The translations under genes were made by a program, and so were the position numbers. Positions 22,999-34,890 of a stretch of 64,000 nucleotides of DNA are shown one piece after another. Location: the NCBI GenBank assembly GCA_030407005.1, contig JAUDYN010000007.1, positions 3,348,001 to 3,412,000 of the forward strand, given 5' to 3'. The notes beneath the pieces are model-generated. The model saw only the letters and a list, made by a program, of their open reading frames with translations. It did not search any database and was not told the DNA's origin. The stretch is from Desarmillaria ectypa. Lineage: Eukaryota; Basidiomycota; Agaricomycetes; Agaricales; Physalacriaceae. The number at the start of each line of letters is the position of its first letter. Positions within the stretch are counted from its first letter, which is position 1.

Positions 22999-23803
22999 CT
23001 ACATAACTACTTCATATTTCTCAAAACTCTTAACCAACCTCCCCCACCGCCCGTCATGCCACACCGACAAATCCTTCCACTCTGGGCTATCCTCGCCGAA
23101 AACGATGCGAAAAGATAACATCCATCCACACACGGTGATGTCTGCGAACGTAGGCACGTTCCCTGTAACGAACGCGTCCCCGTTCGTTATCCACTTGTCA
23201 ACCTTCCCAAGGTCATGCTTAAAGAGCGCCCATTGCCTGTCTCTACGCTCCTCACGTAGATCCATGTCCTCAAGCGTCACCCCGAAAGCCTCTTCCCTTG
23301 TCCTCCTAAAGAACGCCTGGCTTCGGGGATTTAGTACTGCGTTGGCTGCAGGGACTAGGAGTGGCGTTATCGCCTTGAGTAATTGTGCTTCAAATGCAAC
23401 TGTGAATGCAGCATGCAGGGCTCGCGTACCGGGAGGGAAAAGGCGCGGAGTATCAGGATAGGTCGCATCGAGATATTCGGCAATGGCGGCTGACTCGGAT
23501 ATGATGGCGTCAGTTGACAAGTCATGGATAAGTGGGAGGGAGTAGTATGGTGTAACACCGTCCGGCTTCGTAGCGCTGGCCGATACGCCAAGCCTTTTGT
23601 ATAATGCCTCGATATCAGGAAATTCAATCCATTCCGTGCGATATGGGATACCCTTGAAGTTCAGGGCGTATCTGGGCAAGGATTAAGAGACGGTCGCAAG
23701 TAAAAATTAAGATACTGTCTTACCTGGCTTTCCACGTATTGGGAGAACATGCATTGATGGGCAATTTTGAAGGAATGTCGTAGAAGATGATGGTCGTCGA
23801 CAT
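22999..23803 (-). CDS. Glutathione S-transferase, LigE-like/FuA type
   Basis: Exon 1 is 23803-23724 and exon 2 is 23671-22999 (intron 52 nt, GTAAGA...CCCAG): 250 residues. The thioredoxin-fold N-domain has SPNTWKARYALNFKGIPY, with the Ser-Pro-Asn active-site motif of fungal FuA/LigE-type GSTs, and IISESAAIAEYLDATYPDTPRL as the glutathione-binding beta3-beta4 and ESxxI region. The helical C-domain ends near GRWGRLVKSFEKY. In white-rot and related fungi this class binds or cleaves aryl ethers and plant phenolics. It appears intact. A broken paralogue in the same orientation lies about 9 kb away at 32134-32931. Confidence 0.92.
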
Positions 23804-26435
23804 AATTGTTGATCGATAAGAATGTGAATGAGATCAGCTTCATCGGTCCGGCTTTGCCCCATTTTATTACGTGAACAAGCGCTCTAAAAAACCTGATCTG
23901 CTTATGGGTAAGCGACGGTGTTGATTCATTTCAAAAACTTGGGGACTTTTACTTTGTAGCGAAACCTAGTAAGAGGAAGAATCTTCTCACATTAGGCACG
24001 TAACACACCGGCCTGAAGTGTAACGGTAAGGCCGCTGTTCCTCTGCGTAAGGAAACAGTAACGAACCTATCATGATACGAACCGTCTAGCGCAGGTCATC
24101 ATTGAAGGCCCCAATCAAGGCATTCTGTTATATGCTACTGGGATCACAGCATTAGGATGGTGCAAAAAAGTAATAGCGAGGAGACGAATACCATCAGTCC
24201 AGAATTAAAAAATTTAAGCATCAACAGGTACCATTTGTGGCATCCTCGACCTAACGAGTGAAGACACCGTAAGAGTTCCATCGTATTCCCAAATAACGAC
24301 AAGAATTTATTCAAAACCGGTGTCTCTGGGCGACACAGACAGAGAGCAAGTCTTCAGAGAGACTACTATGAGTACATACGCATAGAGGAAGTGAACATAT
24401 TGTGGGATTATTGGAATGGTAGAGTATTAAGAGTAGAATAAAATTTGCTACGCTACTACAGTATGTCTCGTATTTATACCTAAAGGTAAGGAACATTCTA
24501 GTATGAATTGCGGGTGTAGGATACACCGACTGAGTAAGAAAGAATGTGCTCGAAGTGTCGGGAACTGCTGGTTAATTAAGACTGAGTCCGGATCTTGCGT
24601 TGGGATGAACTAATTATCCAACACATACAGCTCACTGTAGTGCCACTTCTCTGTATCAGAAGGAAACGTTTACATAACCCGGATAGTCGTGGTCGAACAC
24701 AGCGACAGGCGACATTCCAAAGTAATGTCCTTATGCGTCACCCGTAGCTGTAATGGGTAAGAAGCGCGCGAGGGGCAGCATCGTGCTGTAGCAAAGACGG
24801 GCTGGCAGCCTAGGTTGAACATTGAGGCTACCCTGGGTTCTGTCTGCTCCCCGTTTGGTGCCGATTACCTCCTCTGCTGCACCAGGGCATGCGAGACGGG
24901 TTCGTTTGAAATGTCTTCTAGACTACCAGAGGTAAGCCGGACGCGACGGAATAAAGGTCACAGACGCACTGGAATGGAAAATCCTTGTGACCTTTTCGTA
25001 AAATCTAGAAGAGTTCGGATTCTATGGCTTCGGTATTCCTTCGTATGTCCATGAAGTGGACTGGCATCGAGGCCGGTCACCGAGGCCTTAAGAAAGAGTG
25101 GATGGGGTCAGAAAAGCGGCATTAAAGTCGATGTAAAATGCTGAAGCGACGCCATCGCTGCTAAGAAAAAAAAAAAACGTTGTTGCGGAAGAAAGGAAGA
25201 AAGAAAAACATTGGCAGCGCAATTGTCAAAATACTGTTGCCGCCTTCGGCTGCTGCCGGGGCAGTACGTCGGGCCGTGATAGCTGGTCATTGTTGGCATT
25301 GCGTCCACCCTGAGCGATCCACTTCCAGCTTGCTTCCAGGCGTTTAGGGAGGTCCCTTTGATCTGTCTCTGGTTCCCTCGGAGCCTTTCTACTACTCGGT
25401 ACAGGATCTACATGCTTCTCTTTACCCTGGGAAAGGCCAGGTGATAAGCATGAAATGGTAATCCTTCAAATTCGTGTTGAAATAGAAAAGAAGGAAGCTG
25501 CTTTTGAGAGGCACCGATTTTTATCGGGCCTCGCCGTTTGCAAACTTATAAACATCTATTGTTTACGGTGGCTCTTACGGCCACTGAACCCTGTTCTAAT
25601 TCTGAAGCACCGATCCTGATTCCTTGACCTGTTGTAAGATTTTCAGCAAAAATGATCGGAGGGTCGCCATGACATCTCAGGGTGAGTACTACAAGTATTT
25701 GACTGACTTCCTCGCCACAGAAGCCCCACCTCACGGGCCTGACTTTGTCTTCTGACGTACTTATGAAAGTCACTCGTTTTCACAATGTGTCTCCCGTCCC
25801 TGCAGGCAAGGCCGGGGAACGTGTGATTCCTAGTCGTTTCTGGCAAGAATTCAAACGAGGTGCGTGTAAGTAAGAGCGCAATTATTGATCCGCTTCTTTC
25901 AAGGATAGAAAGGTCTGAATTACGGCTGATGCAAAAAACCGAGATACAAGACGAGTGTCGTTTTCTCCGGACCTCAATTCTTGCGCAACCGAAGGTGACT
26001 TTGTGGCTCCGGAGCATTATTGTTCCACGCGTCATTGTTAGCAAATCCCACACGAGCGCTGCTCGAGTCTAGACTGGCTATAGGGAGTTGACCAATCACT
26101 GCGAATCTAAGTCTGAACCTTGAACGCCACTAAAAGGTCTTGCCTCAAGCCTCACCTGCAAGGGGCGGGTGCGGTCTTTCCCTTCTGTCTGTGACTCTGT
26201 CGTAAAAGCATATCTAATGTCCCCGAGGTTCGATTACTATTACGTCTCAAAATCCGCCACCTCATCTTACACCAATGATCATCTCTATTCGTCCGGGTGA
26301 TCGGGCATTCCACCCTCACTTCTCGACAACCTTTTATAACGACTTCCACTCTTCATTTTGTCCCCATTCTTTCCCCCGCTGGAAGTCCCTAACTCGTGTT
26401 TCTCTCTACTATCTACTATCCCTCCCCTCGTTAAA
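23804..26435. other. Intergenic; one weakly coding-like minus-strand ORF
   Basis: At 25546-25773 (minus) a 75-codon frame (FISTSEDKVRPVRWGFCGEE, IIFAENLTTGQGI) looks coding-like, but I found no family or partners. A poly-A run lies at about 25164-25177. No other gene seen. Confidence 0.35.
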
Positions 26436-26675
26436 ATGTGTCTTCACATAACTACCCAATACACCTACACCTGTGGCAAAGTCACCACCACCGACAGCCA
26501 CGTCCAATGCCCCCACCGTCAAAAATACCTCTCCGATAAGCGTGCGTGGTTGGATGGGGCTGCAGCCCCCAAGTGCTTATGCGATGGGATCCCGAAGAAG
26601 GAGAAGAGGCGCGTGGAGGTGGGGCAGCCGTGCAAGCCGGGCTGCCCGCATATTGCGTATCCAGAGTTCCAGTGA
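26436..26675 (+). CDS. Small Cys-containing protein, 79 residues
   Basis: ATG at 26436, chosen because the upstream in-frame ATG at 26358 only adds a Pro/Ser leader. It begins MCLHITTQYTYTCGKVTTT and has spaced Cys and His (PHRQKYL, KCLCDGIPKKE, PCKPGCPHI), a pattern seen in small fungal proteins that probably bind zinc; function unknown. No signal peptide is visible, so it is likely intracellular. At the 3' end a good 50-70-nt intron (GTGAGT at the last codons, branch TTTGACTGA, GCAG acceptor) would replace the final Gln and stop with a three-residue tail. A TATA-like TTTTATAAC sits about 100 nt upstream. Confidence 0.65.
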   Translation: MCLHITTQYTYTCGKVTTTDSHVQCPHRQKYLSDKRAWLDGAAAPKCLCDGIPKKEKRRVEVGQPCKPGCPHIAYPEFQ

Positions 26676-27924
26676 GTTGCTTGCATGTGTTTGAGGGACG
26701 AAGATAATTTGACTGAGGCAGTGAGTAGTCGGTCGTATACTTCCCGCGGTGAGGCGAGATTTCAGGCGTGGACTTCATCGTGATAACATCACCGCCGACG
26801 CTTCAAAAATCAGAATCCAGCTGGCCATGGGACATTCCCTTTGTTGTGTACAGTCATTTCGATCGTCGTTTGGTCTCGAATATCCACTAATCATTTCCAA
26901 TGTTGTACGATATCTCGTTATTATCCTGAATAACATTACAAAAGTACGATGTAAAACCCTTCATAGTGTACTAATCGAAACATTCTTTCTACTTACAAAA
27001 ACACATGTACGCTAATGTATAAATATCTCTGGATTTTCACAAGAGCACACGGTGTCTTACCATATAATTTTTTTGACTGTAAACTGTGTAAGCAATCATA
27101 ATCCCGTTACCGTCGTTAAATCAGACCAAGTATGAGCTCTAACAGTTAAAATAAATGCCAGTGGCATGCTGTAGAGTTAAAAGGATGACAGTCGGACTCA
27201 GTTCCCCCTGCTCGTCATCAGTCAAAGACCGAGTGACTATGAGATTGTTAACACTGGGTTCGAATCTTGGTCCCAGCTAGAATACTGCCATGAATCGGCA
27301 TATTTCGGCTCAGTTTAGTTCGATGCCGCAGGCATTTAATTTTGAGTTGCACTGGAGCCGCGCTGCTGTTATTGCAATACAGGGGATTGAAGGGATAGAC
27401 GTGAGAATAAAACACCATGCCGCTAATATTATTACCGTTACCTGCGACTTAAGGACTGGTATAGTACTTCGAACAGTCGACCTAATTCAGGAATTGAATC
27501 CGGCAGCTGCTTGAAAGCCGAGACACACTGGATGAAAGAAAGTGTATTTTTACATATGAACACCTAGAAAATATGCAAATTTTTCATAGTTTTTTTCTTC
27601 ACTAAAAAAAGTACTAAATATATTTTCTACAAATTCTTCCAAATACAGTGAGAGATTCTAAATATTTATACATATCTTTCCACAAAAATACTAAAAATAA
27701 ACTTTAAATATTTTCTGCGCATTTAGAGGTAAAAATATTCTAATTTTAGGGCCGTGATACTCGGGCCGTCGGGAAACGAGTCGGTGATTCAAAAATCCTA
27801 AATAGGCAGAATGTGATCGACCCAAAATTTTCGATCATCTCCTCCGTCCCCCCTTCCATAAATTGTTTCTCCCTCATTTCTGAGCCCTTTACAATGAAAA
27901 TAGTATGGCTGGAAGGCTACACAA
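26676..27924. other. AT-rich intergenic region
   Basis: 27540-27760 is very AT-rich with short homopolymers. An isolated GGGTTCGAATCTTGG (box-B-like) occurs at about 27257-27271 without a matching tRNA body. No gene seen. Confidence 0.4.
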
Positions 27925-28020
27925 GGCTAAATGGCCAAGTGGTCTAAGGCGCCAGACTAGATGCGTCTTGACAAGGTGAGAGTAAAGACCAGGCTCAGCA
28001 GTTCCGCTGAATGCACAAAT
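27925..28020 (+). pseudogene. tRNA-like fragment (5' half)
   Basis: ATGGCCAAGTGGTCTAAGGC is an excellent tRNA D-arm with box A of the Leu/Ser type, preceded by GGCTAAA where an acceptor strand would be and followed by an imperfect anticodon stem (CCAGAC / GTCTTG, 7-nt loop). The T33 rule fails, no GGTTCGANTCC T-arm follows, and no matching 3' acceptor strand was found. A decayed tRNA or the head of a tRNA-derived SINE is possible. Confidence 0.4.
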
Positions 28021-28054
28021 CGTATATAGCTCTCATGAATTCATGATGAGCGAG

Positions 28055-29469
28055 TTATAGGTAATGACTATCTACCCAATCGGCATAACCACTACCCAAA
28101 ACATCCGATATCGTGTAGCCACTGGTCGAAGTCAGCGTTGTAGCAAACGACGCGCGAGTGCCAGAAGCCCCATCCCCTGAAAGAAACAAAGAAAGTTAGT
28201 GCAGGATCATCAAGAGATAGCGTCAACGTACCGGAACTGTTATACTCAGCAAATGTGACACCATCGGTATTGGGTGAGCTGCTTGACCATTCCTCCCAGC
28301 CAGCACTGTTGATCAAGTCTCCGAGTGAACAGGATGTATAGACGACCCTATTTGCCCTTGGTTGGCACCGTATAATTAAAGTAGAACACTGGACGACATA
28401 CCGAGCATATGCTGCCCATGGGCGTCCAAGGTACACCAGCCCTTTGAGAGACGTCGTCGCCGAGCTGCCGGTAGTGATGGTCGATTCATTGATGACATCT
28501 TAGACGAACGGTAAAACTGGGATGCAGGGTGGATGGATTTTAAATGACTTACACAAACTTACTCCGTCCGATGACGAGCGTCCGCTAGCAGTAATCGCTC
28601 CAGCACCCACGGAAGCAAGCGTGTTCTGGTGGAAATACGCCCGTGCATATTGGCCGAAAATGTAGTCGACCGCTCCTTCAATGTAACAGGAGCCATAGAA
28701 TTGGTTACCCGTTTGTGCGAGCACCGTATCTTGATAGCTGTTCAAAATCGTCAGATCATAGGCTTAGAAAGAGCCTAGAAAGCATTGTACCTGTAGAAGC
28801 CCACACCGTAGTAGCCATGATTCGTTCCATAAGCACTCAATGCCAATGCTTGGCCGTTAGTACTAGCTTTACCGAACTAGAAGACATACGATCAATGGCA
28901 CTCTCATGCATAAGCTATAGGCGTACCGTGTTTTTCACATTGACGTTGTATAGGGCGAAGTCGTCCTTGTGTACGCGCAAGGTCCCAGTCGAATCGTCAT
29001 CATCTGCATTGGCAAGAGATAGCGAATGAGTGATGGTAACCGTGTTGCTCGCATAACTACTGGTATCAGAAGTCTGGCCCATGATCTGAGCATCATCAAA
29101 TGTCAGCATGGCTCCTATTTGAAAAAGAAGGTATGTACCGTGGTCTGACCTTCGCGATGGATGTAGACTTGCTCAGTGTAGGTACCTAAAGAGAGTTTAT
29201 CAGCCTCTAACTGGATGTTTGAGCAGGAAGGTTGAATTACCTTCATAAATGAAGATAACCTGGTCTGTTCCATCATCAGCGAGCGAGTCCACGGCGGCTT
29301 GCACCGTACTGTATTCTCCTGACGCCGCTCCACTGGCTCTCACAACAACAGCGCCCGAGGGCGCTGAAGTACGGCTTTCGCGTTTCAAGATAGGGTTCGC
29401 ATCCGCTAGGTTGGCAAAAAGAATGAGAAGAGAAAAGAGTGTCAGAGATCGAAGAGAAAGGAAAGCCAT
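28055..29469 (-). CDS. Secreted pectin methylesterase (carbohydrate esterase family 8)
   Basis: Eight exons on the minus strand: 29469-29241, 29185-29139, 29085-28927, 28876-28791, 28737-28553, 28498-28402, 28347-28232 and 28176-28055; introns 50-55 nt; 346 residues. Signal peptide MAFLSLRSLTLFSLLILFANLADA, then a right-handed beta-helix. Family marks: GEYSTVQAAVDSL, TEQVYI, YQDTV (catalytic-site Gln and Asp), GAVDYIFG (catalytic Asp) and YLGRPWAAYAR (substrate-binding Arg-Trp), plus GWEEW near the end. It removes methyl groups from homogalacturonan outside the cell. All key residues and a normal length are present. An in-frame ATG ten codons upstream would spoil the signal peptide, so 29469 is preferred. 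Confidence 0.93.
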
Positions 29470-30049
29470 TTCTGTGATATACAACACATCTCCCGCCATC
29501 CTTTAAATACCGGCAACGGCAATTTGTTTTTCATCATTACTGTTGCTTGAGCGACCGGACGCGGAATTCGCAGCTTCAGAAGATTCTATCGGATGTTCAA
29601 TCGGAGGGAAAAAACGTTGAAACATTTCACGTAGTAAGTTACGGTGATAGACCAAGCGGGTTACGGTGCGGATGCAAACCGGTTCTTGGTTTATTATAAA
29701 TGGCTGTCGCAAAGAACATAACATTAGTCAAATGAGCGTCCGGTTTTTTTCAGAGCTTTCCCCCCTTTGGAATGTTGGGCGTGTTAAAGTCGAGATCGCT
29801 ACCGGAACATCGCGTAATTGGTGTTTTGGTTGTAGACGTAACGAAACCGATGAAAGTGTAAAAGAGATATGAGTTGGGTCCATTTACATGCCAGCCAAGG
29901 ACTCCGAGGGAAAATTTGGTGTAAAATATTCTTCGCAAGGGCTACGCTCTCTCCGAAACCCGAGGCTCTCACTCTGAATCCTGATAGCGTACACGAAAAA
30001 TGTCACATTGACACGGTCCACTGGTGTATGCCATTCACATACTCATTCA
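29470..30049. other. Promoter side of the pectinesterase and intergenic
   Basis: No gene seen. A TTTAAATA sequence lies about 35 nt before the pectinesterase ATG. Confidence 0.4.
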
Positions 30050-31411
30050 TTAACGATACACGCTCTGAGCAATCCGGCTAAGTTTCAGTTTATCTTCAGA
30101 CCGAGGGAACAAAGCACCCCGCAGCTTTTCGTCCCAATCTAAACTGGAATTGTCCCGACTAAGACCAATGATCCGTAAGTCCGTCACTATTCCTTGCGCA
30201 ATTCGAGAAGCTATAACATCATCCACACCGTCGAACGACGACAAAAGATCCAGCAGTTGTCTGTATTTATCCCGGTCGACGCTGTGCCTTCTCTGTGTAA
30301 AATCAGCGAGGTTTATGGCGTTCATATCTTCGGCGATGTGTCGTCGAAGCTCATCCTGCCAGCCCCACCTCAACGACGGAGATGCGAAACCAACCTCGAT
30401 GGATAGTGCCATAGAGTTATTTACCAAGTTCTCAGCGGCCCAATGCAGTAGTTCCGTGCCATGTTCGGCTTTCCTCCTGACATAGAGCCCCAGCGTACGA
30501 AGACGAGGTAGAACAATCACTGAGATTAAATATCAGCTACGTAGCATGGCGGGTCACAGATAATCGGACTTACCGTCATTCCTCAGGGGAAAACACAATC
30601 GAAGCTCCTCGAGACACTCGCGGACCCTTATGAGGATCCGTTCCAGGATCGGGCGAAGCCCGGGGGAGGGCTTTTCGTAGTCGGTAAGGCAGGGGATTGA
30701 AAGACAGCGCAACCCTTCAATGTGGAAAGGGGAGTCGGCATCGGACATGAAAGCCAATACATCCTCCGTACGCTGGCAGTCCACACCTTCGAAGCTGATC
30801 GTCTCGATACCGCGCTCATTCACGACGGCGTAGGATTTGCCACGTGAGAGAGAGAGCCATTGTTGCCACATTTCACAGCTACTCAAACCGCCGCTATTGG
30901 TGTAGGAGACCCCGCACCCGCGAAAGTGGACATGCTTGAGATGGTGACAGTGTGCAAGCAGCGTGATAAGCACCGGAGCGGAGAACTCTACTGCGGGACC
31001 GTTGAAGAGCTGGACTGTGAGCTCCCTGATCCTACCAAGGCGCGGATCCCGAAATGCCTTTGTCAAGCTAACCATTGATGGATATGCGTTGAAATACAGC
31101 TGCTCGAGGCTTAGCCGTTCGACGTGTTGAAATCCAGGAAGGCTGCCCAGAATGCCTATTAGTTCCTCGATATCATTAAAACGGAACCCCAACAAGTGGA
31201 CGCGATCTCCTGGCTGAACAACATGCTGAATGCCTCCAAAATCGGTAAACAGGTCGATAAAATAGGGTAGCACCTGCAGCGAGTGATCCCATTCCCAGAT
31301 TCTGGTGGTGGCCGCTGGAAGAGAGGCGTTGGACACAAAGTAAAAGTCGGTCGGGGAGCTGGACGATGAGATGTGGAGCCCGGGCTGGCAAAGTTTGGGA
31401 TGTGTCAACAT
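30050..31411 (-). CDS. F-box/LRR-like protein, two exons
   Basis: Exon 1 is 31411-30574 and exon 2 is 30519-30050 (intron 54 nt, GTAAGT...CTCAG): 435 residues from the ATG at 31411. An in-frame ATG at 31513 would add 34 Gln/Arg-rich residues. The body is a leucine-rich solenoid with repeats such as GFQHVERLSLEQLYF, HCHHLKHVHFRGCG and ECLEELRLCFPL, typical of agaricomycete F-box proteins. No clear F-box remains at the N-terminus: the region near LTHPKLCQPG resembles the part just after an F-box in relatives, so a 5' exon may be missing or lost. Likely a substrate-recognition type protein; partner unknown. Confidence 0.65.
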
Positions 31412-31513
31412 AGTAGAAGGGGAAGAATTGAAGAGAGAATGGTCCAGTCTCTCGCCAATCTTTATTTGAGCTGTTGTCTGTCTTTGTCTTTGTCTGAAAT
31501 TGCGTGGCAGCAA

Positions 31514-32133
31514 ACATTGTCATAAGAGGTGGCAGACAGAACTTAATGGCGGCAATTCTTCCAAATAGGGATGGAACCAAGGACGGCGCCTCCATTGCGC
31601 GAAAACGTAACTCGAACAGCGAAAAAATATGAAGTGTTACTTTGTCCAATCCGAGACGTCAGTCAGTAATCAACATGACTGAGGAAAGACCAACCTATCG
31701 TAAGGGAAACAAAACACGCCAGACGAAAATAGGCTCACAACTATCGAGGACGTGAGCAGGAGAGAGAGTGGGGGGAGGGGGGGAGAGGGGGAGATTCAAA
31801 TGTATTCGTTAAACGTCTGCGATCTACGGCTAAGCCAGGCTTTTTCAGGCAATCGACAGAAGTATCGGAGGGGGATTCGACGGTAGAGCGGTACGCGTGT
31901 TTGACTTTCTACCGAAAGATTGGACGATATGCCGGTTTGGAAGATACACCACCAATGAAGGAGACAGCTGGACATCGTTCGGCCAAAAATGAAACCAGTA
32001 ACCGCCACATGCTTGAAGGTGCGCCCAGGATGGACAGGGTCGAATTCCAGCAAACATGCTCCAAGAGATGACCCAGATGGTGACGTATAGATTGTACAGT
32101 ACAAAATTGGGAGCGTTCTGATTGAACCTGCTC
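31514..32133. other. Intergenic, no gene seen
   Basis: A GA/GGGGA-rich tract at about 31750-31795 stands out. The ORFs here are shadows. Confidence 0.4.
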
Positions 32134-32931
32134 CTATACAACAGTCTCGTACTTCTCAAAACTCTCCATCAACCTATTCCACCGCCCACCACGCCAGCTC
32201 GATATGTCTTTCCACTCTGGGCTATCTTCTCCGAGAACGATAGGGAGACAAAGTATCCATGCACACATAGTCATATCCGCAAATGTAGGCATTTCTCCCA
32301 TAACAAATATGTGCCCTTTCATCATCTACTCATCCACCTTCCCGAGACCGAGCTTGAACATCGTCCATTGTTTCTCTTTACACTCGCCAAGCGGGTTCAT
32401 CTCTTCCATCGTCATCCCAGACGACTTCTCCCTAGTCTGCTTGTAGAATGTCTGACACCTTGGATTCAGAATCATGAAGATCGCGGAGATGAACAATGGC
32501 GCTATCGCAGTCTTGACGTGGGCTTCAAAAGAAGATGTGAATGCTGAGTGCAGGGCTCGTGTACCGGGAGGCAAAAGGCGCGGGGTATCAGGGTAGGTCC
32601 AGGTACTCGGCAATGGCGGCTGACTCGGATATGATGGCGCTAGTTGACAAGTCATGGATGAGTGGGAGGGAGTAGTATGGTGTAACACCGTCCGGCTTTG
32701 TAGCGCTGGCCGATACGCCAAGCCTTTTGTATAACGCTTCGATATCAGGAAATTCAATCCATTCCGTGCGATATGGGATACCCTTGAAGCTCAAGGTGCA
32801 TCTGGGCAACGGTAAGAGACGATATTCAATGAATATATGAATCTAGCTCGCCTGGCTTTCCACGTATTCGGAGAATATGCATTGATTGGTAATTTGAAGG
32901 GGATATCGTAGAAAGTAATGGTCGCCGACAT
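32134..32931 (-). pseudogene. Broken paralogue of the GST at 22999-23803
   Basis: Same two-exon plan: exon 1 32931-32852 (80 nt, as in the intact copy), intron 32851-32802, exon 2 32801-32134. Lesions: (1) intron donor GCGAGC instead of GTAAGA; (2) a 5-nt loss near 32600 that shifts frame right after AAIAEYLD, while the intact copy continues ATYPDTPRL; (3) a TAG at 32326-32328 where the intact copy has the Trp codon of KVDKW. The remaining sequence is still alignable end to end, ending NRLMESFEKYETVV. Similarity is uneven: about 97 percent over a roughly 190-bp block (about 32610-32790) and far lower toward the 3' end. Confidence 0.92.
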
Positions 32932-34391
32932 GATTGTTGATTGATAAGATGCATGAACCTTGGCTGACCATGATGCCTGCTTTTGTGTCGTCGTCTTGCA
33001 AACGAAAGGACGCGCTGATAGAAGCATTAATCGCTAGTATATCGGTAGGGAATGAGTATGCTCACAACTGTCCGCTTGCTGAGCCCGATTCATTGGCTGC
33101 AGCATCAGCAATGTCAGGTTTCGCCCCAGCGACAGAGAACAAATCTATTTTTTCGAAAGAAAATGACGATCTACGCTTCGGCAGCCGGTTCGATGGGTAC
33201 GAAATGCAGATGCCTGTTTCAAAATGCAGGGTCGGGTTCTAGGGTGGACGTTACCGCCGGTATTTGGCGTTACTTCGACGACATCCTTCGCTGAGCCTGG
33301 CATATTACATAGTCCTTTCGGTATGCAGATTGAAGGATATCATCCGGAATATGTTTTCTAGATACACTATCAAAGGTGAGCGAGAAAGCAACGCGACACA
33401 GGCAGCAACCGCACCGGAAGTGAAAATCTTCATGATTTCTTCAGGAAGGATATACGGTGTGCAGAATCCCATCGGCAGATATTACTCCAGTATTCCATCG
33501 TCTGGACACGATGTCTCAATCCACTACGTCGTCGCCATAACCGAACACTTTAAAGAGGATGCAAGAGGTTACCATGCCGAGTAGATAAGATGCAACAGGA
33601 GCATTGAGATAGACGCAAAATGAGGAAATTATGGTCGTTGTCACCACTGAGAAAAAGTGTCGTGCCGTCGCGGGAAGAAGAAAACCAGAGTAGATCAGAT
33701 AGCATTGCCGCTTTCGGCGTACTAAGCGCGGACCGTCGGACCGTTCCATTCCCTGCTGCGAACCCTCATTTAACTCTCTGTTAAAATATTTATAGCATGA
33801 TATTCAAGCTTGAGCCTTGCTTTCTTCAAGCACATGAAAAACCCTGGTTCGCTTATAACTCTCATTTGAAAATTTAAACGGGCAGGAAATATATACGATG
33901 TCCTAGATAGTATCATAAATTTCTCGCTGTATACGGGAACCTCGAAAGAGTCCACAGTTCAGGTGATGCAGCCGTCAGTTTTTAAGCTGAAAGCAGTAAC
34001 AAGACATGTAGCAAGGGTATTTCGGAAAGAGGAATCGGTTTTAGATAGGACAATAACCATGTTAGTGTAGTCTTCGGCGGAAGAATCGTTATCAAGGAGG
34101 CAGAGAGAGATATAGATATATATGCAGACTTATGTATTTGCATTTAATTGCATTAACCTGGAACAAAGAGCAACACAGAAACAAGCGATTCCAGACAACA
34201 AAATGGCATGGGTGTGTTGGTGTGTTGGTACCGGCACAAGGTCCCAATAAGGAACGGTCGGGCCCAAACATGGCAAGCCACGTGCTGTGGCCACGAAGGC
34301 TCATACCCTGATCACACTATTGAGTGCATCGCGCGGAGTAGAGAAGCTTCATGGGGTATATAAAGTTAAAGAGTAGCCAGTTCAACCACAC
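32932..34391. other. Intergenic, no gene seen
   Basis: Short ORFs only. About 20 bp of leader next to the GST pseudogene still resemble the leader of the intact copy. Confidence 0.4.
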
Positions 34392-34890
34392 TTATATACA
34401 GGTACACTTCAAATACATATTTTGCCAAAGCACCGACCACCTTAACGTCCTCCGCCTCCAGAGTATATGAATCAGTTCATATCCCGAGGCCGCAGAATTC
34501 AACAATCTTATGAAAGGGTTGGAGGCAAGTACGAAAATTTTGTGGGAAAAATTGGCTCGCAAATCTTGCAAAGCACTCGATCCTTCGCAGTAAAACAAGA
34601 CATGGGCCTTGTCTTCAACCTCGGAGTGACAATAATGGCACAAGCGTTCAGAATGGGGAACAAGAGGACGACAGCGTTCAGCCCACTTCAGAATATCGAC
34701 AGGGAGGCCATGGGATGAAGTCAACAATGGACAAGTGATTTCCTACACGCAGGAATAGGTACGTTAAGGTAAGAGCGGAAGCTCGCGACAAGGATTTGTA
34801 CACGGTATGGGAAGCGGGTGGGTGATGAGATCGATACCGCACAAGGACAGCCAGACACGACTGCTCGACGGCATCTATAATGTCATCAAT
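34392..34890 (-). mobile_element. 3' remnant of a LINE-type (non-LTR) retrotransposon
   Basis: The minus strand encodes the C-terminal tail of a reverse-transcriptase polyprotein: LKWAERCRPLVPHSERLCHYC, then EVEDKAHVLFYC, the C-x2-C...H-x4-C zinc-binding (zf-RVT) signature that ends fungal LINE ORF2-like proteins. Upstream, FRSYLNVPIPACRKSLVHC and, before it, DDIIDAVEQSCLAVL fit the preceding region but sit in two other frames, so at least two frameshifts are present. RT and endonuclease parts are absent: a dead, 5'-truncated copy, as LINE insertions usually are. Confidence 0.75.

Noticed and set aside
24008..24080. tRNA-like pair of hairpins (CGGCCT...AGGCCG and CTGTT...AACAG)
   Set aside because: No T-arm and no acceptor stem; the D-like word is too weak.
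27230..27275. Possible tRNA from the GGTTCGAATC box-B match
   Set aside because: No D-arm, acceptor pairing or anticodon arm at the right distances.
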